Shown: positions 17,355-25,966 of the stretch, one piece after another
Layout: each line of letters starts with the position of its first letter
Numbering within the stretch: position 1 is the first letter of the stretch
Assembly (NCBI GenBank): GCA_949297125.1
Contig: CASFRS010000020.1
Location: 20,817-84,816 of the forward strand
Source of the DNA: an uncultured Bacteroidales bacterium
Lineage (GTDB): Bacteria; Bacteroidota; Bacteroidia; Bacteroidales; G3-4614
Direction: 5' to 3'
Length of the DNA: 64,000 bases
Notes under the pieces: generated by a model
What the model was told of the DNA's origin: nothing
The model's database searches: none
What the model saw: only the letters and a program-made list of their open reading frames with translations
Made by a program: the position numbers and the translations under genes

Positions 17355-18467
17355 ATGAAAATATCTGTATTGACACGGCACGCGCCAACCAATTACGGTT
17401 CATTGCTGCAAACCATAGCTACACAAAAGGTCCTCGAGAGGTTGGGATGTCGGGTTAGTATAATCGATTATGTCCGTAAAGACGAAACCGGGCTGAAAGG
17501 GGTGCTTACGCAACTGAGAAGAAAGGAGAAGTGGAGTGGCAACCTGTTAAAAAAACTGCTTTACATAACTCTCCGGTATCCATCGGAGAAGCTTGCCGAA
17601 ATAAAATTTGCGGCGTTGCGCAGGCAAAGCCTGAACCTTACAGAACGTTTCACAACAAGCGCGGAACTTGAAAAATACGCATCAGACAGCGGAAACGGCA
17701 TATATATGACGGGCAGCGACCAGGTATGGGGCAGGGTGGCCGACATGAACTTCGATCCGGCCTATTTCCTGGATTTCGTGCCGCAGGAGAAGAGAAGAAC
17801 AGCCTATGCCGCGAGTTTCGGGAAAACAGAGTTTACGCCTGAGGTGTTGGCCGAGTGTAAAAAATATCTGCTGCGCTACAATTATATTACAGTCAGGGAG
17901 ACAAGTGCCGTAAAAATACTGGAAGAGCAAGGCGTTCCGTGTATGGGTCAGGTCCTCGATCCTACGCTTATGCTGGAGCCGGAAGAGTGGGGCATATCGG
18001 GCCGGGGAACGGGTAAATCACGGTATGTGCTTGTATATCAGATACACAATAATCCAAGCCTTGACCGATATGCGAAGCGGTTTGCAAAAAAGGCGGGGCT
18101 TCCCCTGTATCGGGTCTCCCCGTCTTTGCATCAGATAAGAAGGGGAGGGAGGTTTGTCTATCTTCCCGGAATAAACAAGTTCCTGACCCTGTTCAGGGAT
18201 GCCGAATACATAATAACCGATTCTTTTCACGGAACGGCACTTTCGATATATTTCAACAGGCAGTTCATCGAAATACTGACAGACGAGAAAACCTCTACAA
18301 GGAATCTTAGCATATTGAAACTTACCGGATTAGAGTGGCGTATAATAAAGGACTACAACGATTTTTCAATAATGGGCCGCCCAGTCGATTACAATCCCGT
18401 AAATGAAAAACTCCGTAACGAACGGAAAAACTCTCTGGAGCTCCTCTCGGAAATGATAGCCGGATAA
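17355..18467 (+). CDS. Polysaccharide pyruvyl transferase family protein
   Basis: A 370-residue CsaB/WcaK-type enzyme that transfers pyruvate from PEP to a sugar as a ketal, adding negative charge to the polymer. Diagnostic segments are NYGSLLQTIATQKVL at the start, YMTGSDQVWG, FGKTEF, ITVRETSAVKIL, QVLDPTLML and the C-terminal ITDSFHGTALSIYF motif with its conserved His. The ferredoxin/FrhB gene upstream is its usual partner. It is preceded by its own promoter-like element. The acceptor sugar is unknown. Confidence 0.9.
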   Translation: MKISVLTRHAPTNYGSLLQTIATQKVLERLGCRVSIIDYVRKDETGLKGVLTQLRRKEKWSGNLLKKLLYITLRYPSEKLAEIKFAALRRQSLNLTERFTTSAELEKYASDSGNGIYMTGSDQVWGRVADMNFDPAYFLDFVPQEKRRTAYAASFGKTEFTPEVLAECKKYLLRYNYITVRETSAVKILEEQGVPCMGQVLDPTLMLEPEEWGISGRGTGKSRYVLVYQIHNNPSLDRYAKRFAKKAGLPLYRVSPSLHQIRRGGRFVYLPGINKFLTLFRDAEYIITDSFHGTALSIYFNRQFIEILTDEKTSTRNLSILKLTGLEWRIIKDYNDFSIMGRPVDYNPVNEKLRNERKNSLELLSEMIAG

Positions 18468-18556
18468 AGACCCCGAATAACTCTTCCTGTCATATCCCGC
18501 CCTTAATGCGGGTGCACAGTAGCTGTCGCATTGTTTCCGCAATATGAAATAAGTGT

Positions 18557-18564
18557 TATATTTG
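18557..18564 (+). promoter_or_regulatory. -7 element of the wza operon
   Basis: TATATTTG is a perfect -7 motif. TTTC lies at the -33 distance and TTG slightly further upstream. Transcription from here would give a leader of about 230 bases before wza. Confidence 0.55.
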
Positions 18565-18616
18565 CACGGTGGTATTGCCGGAGGAATGCGCGGGTGTTAT
18601 CTTCCCGATATCGGCC

Positions 18617-18725
18617 GGACATGTTCCCGGCACGTGTACCCGCAAGTATGCTTATGTGTCCGGAACAGTGGGAGTTAATGGGTATGTGCGCGGTTTTAGG
18701 TCTTACATGTTCCCGTTATTTTTTT
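18617..18725 (+). promoter_or_regulatory. wza leader with candidate attenuator hairpin
   Basis: The leader contains ACATGTTCCCG twice (around 18620 and 18705). The second copy can pair with GGAACAGT at 18662-18669, forming a bulged eight-base-pair stem directly followed by a run of seven T (18719-18725). This resembles a weak intrinsic terminator in an untranslated leader. No NusG-like (UpxY) antiterminator gene is present in the window. Confidence 0.3.
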
Positions 18726-18803
18726 GTGTTTATACAGATAAAACATAATAATATGTGTAGAATGCCGTTATTAAAAGATACAATATATAAAAACGCAAGA
18801 GGT

Positions 18804-19622
18804 ATGAATCGTTTTGTCCTGTCTTCATTCTTACTTTTATCCGTCCTTGTGTTAGGCTCATGCAGGAGCGTTAAGGACGCAATCTATTTCGACGGTTACG
18901 GAAGCGTCGACTCTCTTACCGTAATGGACATAATCCAGGACAAGACCGAGTATGCCCCCTTGATAGAGCCGGACGATGAACTGAGCATAATAGTCTCGGC
19001 CGAAAATGTGGCGACCGTGGCGCCCTTCAACCTCCCCGCAATAAACGTAAAGGATTCCCAGACGGTCGATCTGGTCGCATCCGGGCAGTTGCAGACATAT
19101 ATAGTCGACAGCGACGGAGAGATAACCTTTCCCGTATTCGGCAGGGTAAAGATAGCGGGAATGACGCGCAAGGAAGCGGAAGACTGCCTGCAGGGGCTCA
19201 TATCGCAGTATGTGATAAATCCGATAGTAACAATCAACATTCTCAACAGCAAGATATCCGTAATAGGGGAGGTAAACAGTCCCGGGCCCAAACCCCTCAC
19301 GAGCGAGCGGCTTACCATACTGGACGCCATAGCTCTGGCAGGGGACCTTACCATACAGGGAAACAGGACCAACGTCCTGCTTATAAGGGAAGACGACGGA
19401 AAGCGGAACTTCTACCGTATCGACCTGACAACACCCGATATCTTCACCAAGCCTTACTATTACGTAAAAAAGAACGATATAATATACGTGGAGCCTAACA
19501 AGGAACGCCAGCAGATGGCACGGTACAATTCGCAGAAGCAGACCAATATTTCCATTATCTCCACAACCCTTAGCGGCATATCCATAATATCTTCTTTGAT
19601 AATGGCTTTCTCACTCAAATGA
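18804..19622 (+). CDS. wza: Polysaccharide export lipoprotein, Wza-like
   Basis: A 272-residue outer-membrane auxiliary lipoprotein that forms the export channel for the polymer. The signal peptide ends in a lipobox with Cys20 (VLVLGSC). The Poly_export domain follows (PDDELSIIVSAEN, GEITFPVFGRVKIAGMTRKEAE), then a SLBB domain (ISVIGEVNSPGPKPL, LTILDAIALAGDLTIQGNR) and a C-terminal hydrophobic segment. The frame is open 91 codons upstream, but the ATG at 18804 starts the lipoprotein signal and has AAGAGG just before it. Wzc follows after 17 bases. Confidence 0.94.
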   Translation: MNRFVLSSFLLLSVLVLGSCRSVKDAIYFDGYGSVDSLTVMDIIQDKTEYAPLIEPDDELSIIVSAENVATVAPFNLPAINVKDSQTVDLVASGQLQTYIVDSDGEITFPVFGRVKIAGMTRKEAEDCLQGLISQYVINPIVTINILNSKISVIGEVNSPGPKPLTSERLTILDAIALAGDLTIQGNRTNVLLIREDDGKRNFYRIDLTTPDIFTKPYYYVKKNDIIYVEPNKERQQMARYNSQKQTNISIISTTLSGISIISSLIMAFSLK

Positions 19623-19639
19623 TGTAAACAGGCGTACCC

Positions 19640-21931
19640 ATGGATAACAAGAGCAACGATTCGATAGACTTTACCGCAATAATAAAGAAATATATAAGGA
19701 ACTGGAAACTCTTCTTCGCAACGATATTCGTATGCGGGGTAATAGGGTTCTTTTACATATGGCTGGTACCGCCAACATACAAGATAATCGCAAATGTTTT
19801 GGTAAAGCAGCAGGACTCGGAAGGCGGAAGCGGGAACATGCAGAATATCCTTATGCGCAGTTTCGGGGCGGGAATAGGGGGCGGTAACGTCGACGACGAG
19901 ATATACGTAATAGCCTCGCACACCAATTTGCGCAATACGGTAAAGCAGTTGGGGCTGAACAAGGTGCATTATGTAAAGAAAAATTTCATAAAGAAAGTAG
20001 ACGCCTACAAAGATTACCCTGTCGATGTCTATGCTCCCGAGAGCATGCTGGATACCCTTTCCGTACCGGCGGTATTCAATGTCAATGTGTCGAAAGACGG
20101 GGAGATAACGGTAAAAACCAAAATAGCCAAATATAAGGCCAAAAACAAGACCCGGAAACTCCCGTTGGCGATAGAGACCCCCTACGGGCTTTTTACCGTT
20201 ACGGCAACCGACAACTTCGTTCCCGGGGATAAACTGAAAACCGGGATTGTGGTTTCAGGGTACGGGATAGTAGCGGAAAACTGGGCCAAGATACTCGATT
20301 CGTACATTCCCAACAAGCGCACCAATATAATATCCCTGTCGGTAGAGGATGCCAATATACAACGCGGAAAAGACTTCTTGAATACGCTTATCGACCTTTA
20401 CAACCGTCAGGGCCTCGAGGATAAGAACATAGAAGCGGCCAAGACGGGCGCGTTCATAGATGAACGGCTTGCGATAATATCGAAGGAACTGTACGATATA
20501 GAGACGGAAATAGAAGAATACAAGGTCGACAATAAGATACTCGACGTAATAGAAGATGCCAGGGCTGCATATGCGCGCAGGGAGCAGTATGCCGATATCC
20601 AGTTGCAGGCGGAGATGCGCAGCCATATCGTGGCGATAGTGGAGGAATTCATCAACAATCCCGAGAACAAGAATTCTCTGCTGATATCAACTTCGGGGGT
20701 AGTCGGCGATTCGGAGATAGCCAAATACAACAATCTGCTGATTACCCGCAGGGAACTGCTGCGTTCGGCAAAGGCCGACAACCCTGTTATAAAGAAACTT
20801 GACGACCAGATTGACCTTGCATGGCAGAACATAAAGGATTTTATCGCTGCATCGAAAGAAGAAAAAGAAGTCTCGTTGAACGACATCAGGCAACTCGAAG
20901 ACGAGATGCAGGATAAAGTATCGCAAGCCCCGGCCAGAGAAAAAGAATTTCTCAACATGAAACGGCAGCAGGCCATAAAATCGGAGTTGTTCATGTTTCT
21001 GTTGCAACGGCGCGAAGACAACCTTATAACATTGGCGGCCAATACGCCCAAAGGACAGATAGTCGATCCGGCATACAACCTGAACAACCCTGTCAGCATG
21101 TCGAAAAAGATGGTACTGCTGATATGGCTCTTCATAGGGTTTGCAATAGCTGCCGGATATTTATACATAAAAGACCTGTTCAGGACGAAATTCTCGACAC
21201 GTGAGGAATTGGAGAAATTGACCGCACTGCCGTTGTTGGGCGAGGTATCGTACAACGATAGCGGGCGCAACATAGTCGTTTCATCAGGGGAAAACACCTC
21301 CATATCCGAGCTCTTCCGCCTTATCCGTTCAAACCTGAACTTCGTTCTGGGCAACGGCGAAAAAGTGATATTGGTAACATCCAGCGTAAGCGGCGAAGGC
21401 AAATCGTTCGTAAGCTGCAACCTTGCAGCATCTTTGGCCTTGACCGGGAAGAGAGTGGTCGTTGTAGGGCTCGATATCCGTCAGCCCAAATTAGGGGAAT
21501 ACCTGAACATCGGCGGCCGTGCCGGAGTAACAAATTACCTGGCATCGAACGGCGTATCCGTAAACGATATAATACACAAGGAGCCTTTTGCAGCGGGATT
21601 GGACGTGATACTGGCCGGCCCCGTACCGCCTAACCCGGCCGAGTTGCTCCTCTCCGACAGGCTTGAAGACCTGTTCAAGGAACTGAAAAAGAAATACGAT
21701 TATGTAATAATCGACTCCGCCCCCGCAGGTATGGTTTCGGATACGTTCTCGATAGACCGAGTGTCGGATATCAGCATATATGTCTGCCGCGCCGACTATA
21801 CCGGGAAAGAGAATATCCGTTACGCGGAAAAACTCTCACAGGAGAAGAAATTGAAGAACCTCTATCTTGTTCTGAATGCGACTAACGCGAGGACAGGATA
21901 CGGATACGGGTACGGCGATAATAAAAAATAG
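19640..21931 (+). CDS. wzc: Polysaccharide co-polymerase with BY-kinase domain, Wzc-like
   Basis: A 763-residue inner-membrane protein controlling chain length and export. The Wzz domain starts with one membrane helix near residue 30; a long periplasmic coiled-coil region and a second helix near residue 495 follow. The cytoplasmic tyrosine kinase has Walker A (SGEGKSFVSCNLA), Walker A' (VVVVGLDIRQPKLG) and Walker B (YVIIDSAP), and ends with a tyrosine cluster, GYGYGYGDNKK, the usual autophosphorylation tail. Its phosphorylation state is probably reversed by the CpsB-type phosphatase at 7.8-8.6 kb. It is cotranscribed with wza and wzy. Confidence 0.96.
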   Translation: MDNKSNDSIDFTAIIKKYIRNWKLFFATIFVCGVIGFFYIWLVPPTYKIIANVLVKQQDSEGGSGNMQNILMRSFGAGIGGGNVDDEIYVIASHTNLRNTVKQLGLNKVHYVKKNFIKKVDAYKDYPVDVYAPESMLDTLSVPAVFNVNVSKDGEITVKTKIAKYKAKNKTRKLPLAIETPYGLFTVTATDNFVPGDKLKTGIVVSGYGIVAENWAKILDSYIPNKRTNIISLSVEDANIQRGKDFLNTLIDLYNRQGLEDKNIEAAKTGAFIDERLAIISKELYDIETEIEEYKVDNKILDVIEDARAAYARREQYADIQLQAEMRSHIVAIVEEFINNPENKNSLLISTSGVVGDSEIAKYNNLLITRRELLRSAKADNPVIKKLDDQIDLAWQNIKDFIAASKEEKEVSLNDIRQLEDEMQDKVSQAPAREKEFLNMKRQQAIKSELFMFLLQRREDNLITLAANTPKGQIVDPAYNLNNPVSMSKKMVLLIWLFIGFAIAAGYLYIKDLFRTKFSTREELEKLTALPLLGEVSYNDSGRNIVVSSGENTSISELFRLIRSNLNFVLGNGEKVILVTSSVSGEGKSFVSCNLAASLALTGKRVVVVGLDIRQPKLGEYLNIGGRAGVTNYLASNGVSVNDIIHKEPFAAGLDVILAGPVPPNPAELLLSDRLEDLFKELKKKYDYVIIDSAPAGMVSDTFSIDRVSDISIYVCRADYTGKENIRYAEKLSQEKKLKNLYLVLNATNARTGYGYGYGDNKK

Positions 21932-21939
21932 CACAAATC

Positions 21940-23274
21940 ATGCTGCTGGTACTGCTGCTTGCAATAATATGGTTTGCGACAGGCAAGAAAAGATTGTCTC
22001 TTCTTGCCTTTTTCGCGTTACTGACCAATGGTTTCATGCTTGTGCCGCAGGAGGCCTATACGGTTGTGGCGAACCTGAAGCCCTCCGATTACGGCATTCT
22101 CTACTGCCTCTCCGTAGCCGCGATAGCATATGTCAGAAACAGGAACTACTATAAAGGGGAGGCATATTTCCCCCCGTTTACCAGAGTGTTGCTTCTGTTC
22201 CTTGCCGTTTCTTATCTGGTAAGCGTTTTCCTGTATCATATCCCTGCGTTTGAATCTTTGAAATATGTAAGGAAGTACATGTTGTTGCTGGCTCCGGCCG
22301 TGCTGTGCCTCTTTTCAAGGGAGGAGCTTGAGGATACGGTAAAAGTGCTTTTTAAAGTAACTCTGGTGCAATGTTTCCTGTATCTGTTGCAGCCGATACT
22401 GAAAACACAGATTCTTACAGGGCACTCGACGGAAGGCGTTACCAGTTTCTTCGGACTGTTTTCAATTCCACGTTATTACAACGTTCCGGTATACCTGTGG
22501 TTCTTCCTCTTCTATGCATGTTACAGGAAAGGGGTGGACGAAAAGAAGCGCCTGCTTCAGGTTGCCTTTATGTTCCTGCCTGTTCTTGTTTCCATGCACC
22601 GCAGCCATGTTGCGGCCTACATTGTAGTATTGATACTGGGGTATGCGGTTGTGAGGATGAGAAAGATGCTGCCGCTGATAATAGGGCTTATGATAATAAT
22701 AATCCCGTTTGCGGGGATAATATCCAATAATGTGGAGCGGAACAAATCCGTTATGGATATAGCCGGTGCATTCGAGATAGGCTATGAAGATTTTGACCCC
22801 GGCAATGACGGAGAAGCAACGTTTACGTTCAGGATAATGCACTTCCTTGAACGCTTCGACCGTACCATGGAAAAACCCGAAACCGCAATTTTCGGGTTGG
22901 GTTATATGGCTGACGGGTCAAACTATGCTAATGCCAATTTCGATTTTTTCATCGGGCTTGAAGACGAGGAGACGGGCGACGTGATCCAGTTCGAGACTGC
23001 CGATATAGCGTGGTCGGAAATGATAGTGCGGTTGGGGCTTGCAGGCATAGCGGTGTATCTGCTGTACTATATAGCGTTGATGCTGCGTTTCTTGAAAGAG
23101 AGGGAATCGGAATACGGCAGGTCGGCATATTGCGGCATGGCGGTGTTGCTTATACTGTCGTTTACATCGGTAATGATAATGGATATGTCCAATATGGTGC
23201 TGTTGCTTGCCGTATATGAAATATTGAAAAATAAAAACAAGGAGGAGGTTATCCCTGTACAGGACGCAAAATGA
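21940..23274 (+). CDS. wzy: O-antigen/exopolysaccharide polymerase, Wzy-like
   Basis: A 444-residue protein with about ten to twelve hydrophobic helices and little sequence conservation, as expected for Wzy. The large loop around residues 265-350 (RIMHFLERFDRTMEKPETAIFGLG) holds basic and acidic residues like the periplasmic loop of polymerases. It would join lipid-linked repeat units in the periplasm. Its place between wzc and a flippase gene, with an ATGA overlap to the latter, supports the call more than sequence does. EpsG or another membrane protein class is the alternative. Confidence 0.78.
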   Translation: MLLVLLLAIIWFATGKKRLSLLAFFALLTNGFMLVPQEAYTVVANLKPSDYGILYCLSVAAIAYVRNRNYYKGEAYFPPFTRVLLLFLAVSYLVSVFLYHIPAFESLKYVRKYMLLLAPAVLCLFSREELEDTVKVLFKVTLVQCFLYLLQPILKTQILTGHSTEGVTSFFGLFSIPRYYNVPVYLWFFLFYACYRKGVDEKKRLLQVAFMFLPVLVSMHRSHVAAYIVVLILGYAVVRMRKMLPLIIGLMIIIIPFAGIISNNVERNKSVMDIAGAFEIGYEDFDPGNDGEATFTFRIMHFLERFDRTMEKPETAIFGLGYMADGSNYANANFDFFIGLEDEETGDVIQFETADIAWSEMIVRLGLAGIAVYLLYYIALMLRFLKERESEYGRSAYCGMAVLLILSFTSVMIMDMSNMVLLLAVYEILKNKNKEEVIPVQDAK

Positions 23275-24827
23275 CGGAGGGCAGGCAAATATTGAAAAAC
23301 TCGGCTACGGGCGTGATACAGTTCGTGGTAGTTGCCGTTCTGACACTAATCTGTATGCCGGTGTTCATGAACAGGCTCGGCATAGAGGCTTACGGCATAT
23401 TCTCCGTCGTAACCATAATAGGCAACCTCAACTTCTTCTCCACGTTCGGGTTAAGCAATGTCCTCCTGATATACCTCTCCTCGCAGGGGAAGTGCGAAGA
23501 GTCGCGGAAAGACATAATAGTCGTGTTTATGCTTATGGCTGTATCCGCCGTTATGGTAAGCGCTCTTCTGCTTGCATTCCGCACGTCCGTAATAAACTTT
23601 ATAATACCGTCGCTTTCCGATGCCGTACTTGCCGAAACCAAGGTCCTTTACACGAGCCTTGTATTCGCCAATATCCTTCTCATGCTGGGGCAGGTCGGGG
23701 TGTCTGTTGTCGATTCCTGCCAGAAGATATACATAACCAATATACTCCAGTTCGTATACAACCTTATATACTGGCTGGGCCTGATATTGACCGTGTCGTT
23801 GGGCTTCGGACTCAAATATATAGGTGTGCCCCTTCTTCTGGCGGCAACGGTGTGGTTCTACCTGGTGTTCTGGCAGGCGAAAAAGGTATGGGGCAATATG
23901 GCGATAACCACAAGGCTTCTCCCCGATCTGAAAAGGCTCGTAAAAAAACATCTGTCGTACGGGGTTAAAATCTTCACTTCCGGATTGCTGGGCTTTATGG
24001 TAGAGCCGCTTTCAAAAATACTCCTTTCCGTATTTTTCGGTCTGACGCCTACGGCATATTACGACATAGCGCTGAAAATCAAGAATCATCTGATAAGCAT
24101 ATTCAACAAACTGCTATATCCGCTTTTCCCGTATATTGCGGTAGCGGAAAAGGGCGAGCGGTTAAACTACATAATATCCGACTGCTCGAACAAACTGCTG
24201 TTGGGGGTACTCTATATATCGGCGGTTTGCATATTCGTCTTTCCGGTACTTGTAAAATACTGGCTCGGAGGTGAATACAATATTGCCGTCCTTACATATA
24301 TAACGGTAATATCGGTGTCGTACATGCTGCTTTCCCCTCCCATGATACCGATATACTATTATCTTCAGGCCAAAAACCACCCCGACAAGAACGTGTATAT
24401 CCATTTGTTGAATGTCATTTTCAACCTGCTCACATTTTTCGTCCTGTATAACTATATCGGGGCGTATGCGATACTCGTATCCAACTTTATGGCGTATTTC
24501 GCTTCGTATCTGTTGGGGCTCTTTTACATGCGCGTATACGTAAGCTACCGCATTGCCAGAAACTTGAAGTTTTATCTCCATACGCTGTTATGGATTCTCC
24601 TGACGGCGGCAATATGTACGGTGGTGAAGTATGCCGTTCCGGAAACGATAGGCGATATATTCGTATACCCTGCGCTAATTACCCTCCTGTTTGTCGCCTT
24701 TACGCGGAGAGGGTTACTTGTAGGTCCGACAGATGTGGCAATGTACATAGGGTGTCTCCCGAAAGTGAAAAATATAGTAAACCGCATATTATTTACCAAA
24801 AAACAGATATATGACGCCCAAGCGTAA
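23271..24827 (+). CDS. wzx: Polysaccharide flippase, Wzx-like
   Basis: A 518-residue multi-helix protein of the MATE/oligosaccharide flippase superfamily. The N-terminal segment (ILKNSATGVIQFVVVAVLTLICMPVFMNRLGIEAYGIFSVV) is typical of polysaccharide biosynthesis transporters, and about twelve to fourteen helices follow. It moves the undecaprenyl-linked repeat unit to the periplasmic side. The start overlaps the wzy stop by four bases and the end overlaps the next glycosyltransferase gene by 17 bases, so translation is probably coupled. Confidence 0.9.
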   Translation: MTEGRQILKNSATGVIQFVVVAVLTLICMPVFMNRLGIEAYGIFSVVTIIGNLNFFSTFGLSNVLLIYLSSQGKCEESRKDIIVVFMLMAVSAVMVSALLLAFRTSVINFIIPSLSDAVLAETKVLYTSLVFANILLMLGQVGVSVVDSCQKIYITNILQFVYNLIYWLGLILTVSLGFGLKYIGVPLLLAATVWFYLVFWQAKKVWGNMAITTRLLPDLKRLVKKHLSYGVKIFTSGLLGFMVEPLSKILLSVFFGLTPTAYYDIALKIKNHLISIFNKLLYPLFPYIAVAEKGERLNYIISDCSNKLLLGVLYISAVCIFVFPVLVKYWLGGEYNIAVLTYITVISVSYMLLSPPMIPIYYYLQAKNHPDKNVYIHLLNVIFNLLTFFVLYNYIGAYAILVSNFMAYFASYLLGLFYMRVYVSYRIARNLKFYLHTLLWILLTAAICTVVKYAVPETIGDIFVYPALITLLFVAFTRRGLLVGPTDVAMYIGCLPKVKNIVNRILFTKKQIYDAQA

Positions 24828-25626
24828 CATATTGGTATCCATAGTAACCCCGTCCTACAACCAGGGCCGTTTTATAGAAGAGACGATAAGAAGCGTCCTT
24901 GCGCAGACATATCCCAATATAGAGTATATAATAACCGACGGCGGTTCTACCGATAATACCATGGATATAGTGGAGCGCTACAGGGAGAAGATAAGCGTTG
25001 TCGTACACGAAAAGGACAAAGGGCAGAGCGATGCCATAAACAAAGGGTTCCGGCTGGCACACGGCGAACTTGTGGGGTGGATAAATTCCGACGACGTACT
25101 GGCCTACGATTGCGTTGAAAAGATAGTGGAACTCTATTGCGAGCATCCCGACGGCGCGATATTCTACGGCTCGGAGATAGACGTAATAGATGAAAACTCC
25201 AGAATGCTGAAAAAGTGGGGAAGCAGGATTCCCGACAGGGACTATCTGCTGCGCCGCAGGTACGATGTCGTGCAACCCGGTTCATTTTACCGGGCCGATT
25301 TGGTAAGGGAGGTCGGTTTTCTCGATGAAACCGTACACTATTGCATGGATTTGGATCTCTTCCTGAAGCTCCTTGCCAAAGGTAATATATATTCTTACGA
25401 TGCTTCCGCTTTGGCCGCCATAAGGTCGTGGGGAGAAACCAAAACTTCTACCGGACGCCAGAAGTTCCTCAAAAACATATATGAAGTATTGATTAGGCAC
25501 GGTGCATCGCAATACGACAGAACCGTAATAAAAACCCGTATCGATACAGCAATATTCAATATCAAAGACTTCCTCCTGAAATATTTCCCGTTTGTGAAAA
25601 CGGGAAAAGAGAAGTTGTGGAAATAA
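24811..25626 (+). CDS. Glycosyltransferase, GT2 family
   Basis: A 271-residue inverting GT-A enzyme without membrane helices. Motifs are SIVTPSYNQGRFIEETIRSVL, EYIITDGGSTDNTMDIV, KGQSDAINKGF and the metal-binding INSDD near residue 91, with QPGSFYRADLVREVGFLDE for acceptor and base positions. It overlaps the flippase gene by 17 bases. The sugar donor is unknown. A 340-base gap and a new promoter separate it from the next glycosyltransferase. Confidence 0.92.
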   Translation: MTPKRNILVSIVTPSYNQGRFIEETIRSVLAQTYPNIEYIITDGGSTDNTMDIVERYREKISVVVHEKDKGQSDAINKGFRLAHGELVGWINSDDVLAYDCVEKIVELYCEHPDGAIFYGSEIDVIDENSRMLKKWGSRIPDRDYLLRRRYDVVQPGSFYRADLVREVGFLDETVHYCMDLDLFLKLLAKGNIYSYDASALAAIRSWGETKTSTGRQKFLKNIYEVLIRHGASQYDRTVIKTRIDTAIFNIKDFLLKYFPFVKTGKEKLWK

Positions 25627-25966
25627 CAATGCAATCCGGTACCCGTGAGGTATAAGCGAGTTGGACGCCCTCACTGCTCCGGCCGTACGGCGGGCATCCC
25701 TCACGGGCGGAATAGCAGAAAACCTCCGAAACGCCCGTATTTGCAACACTCTCTGCCGTAAGCCAAAGTTTAATGAATTTATCACGTTAGGGACGGAAAT
25801 TTTTTGTACCTTTGACATTTTATCGGAGACAGGGGGTCGGCACGCAAGGCAAAAGCCATAAGGGCTGCCGTCCGGCCATGTCAGTTACAACACCCCTTCC
25901 CCTGTTGCCGTAAATGCGTATGCAGCGCTATGCCGTGTACGTGCTTAAAAAGCAGGAATGTAGAAT
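25627..25966. other. Intergenic region with an internal promoter
   Basis: This 340-base gap in the polysaccharide locus holds a -7 motif, TACCTTTG at 25807-25814, with no clear -33 box, and would give a leader of about 150 bases for the GT4 gene. No gene or stable hairpin was recognised otherwise. Confidence 0.45.

Noticed and set aside
18531..18803. Longer N-terminus of Wza from the open frame upstream
   Set aside because: It would place the lipoprotein signal in the middle of the protein; the ATG at 18804 has a ribosome binding site and starts the signal peptide.
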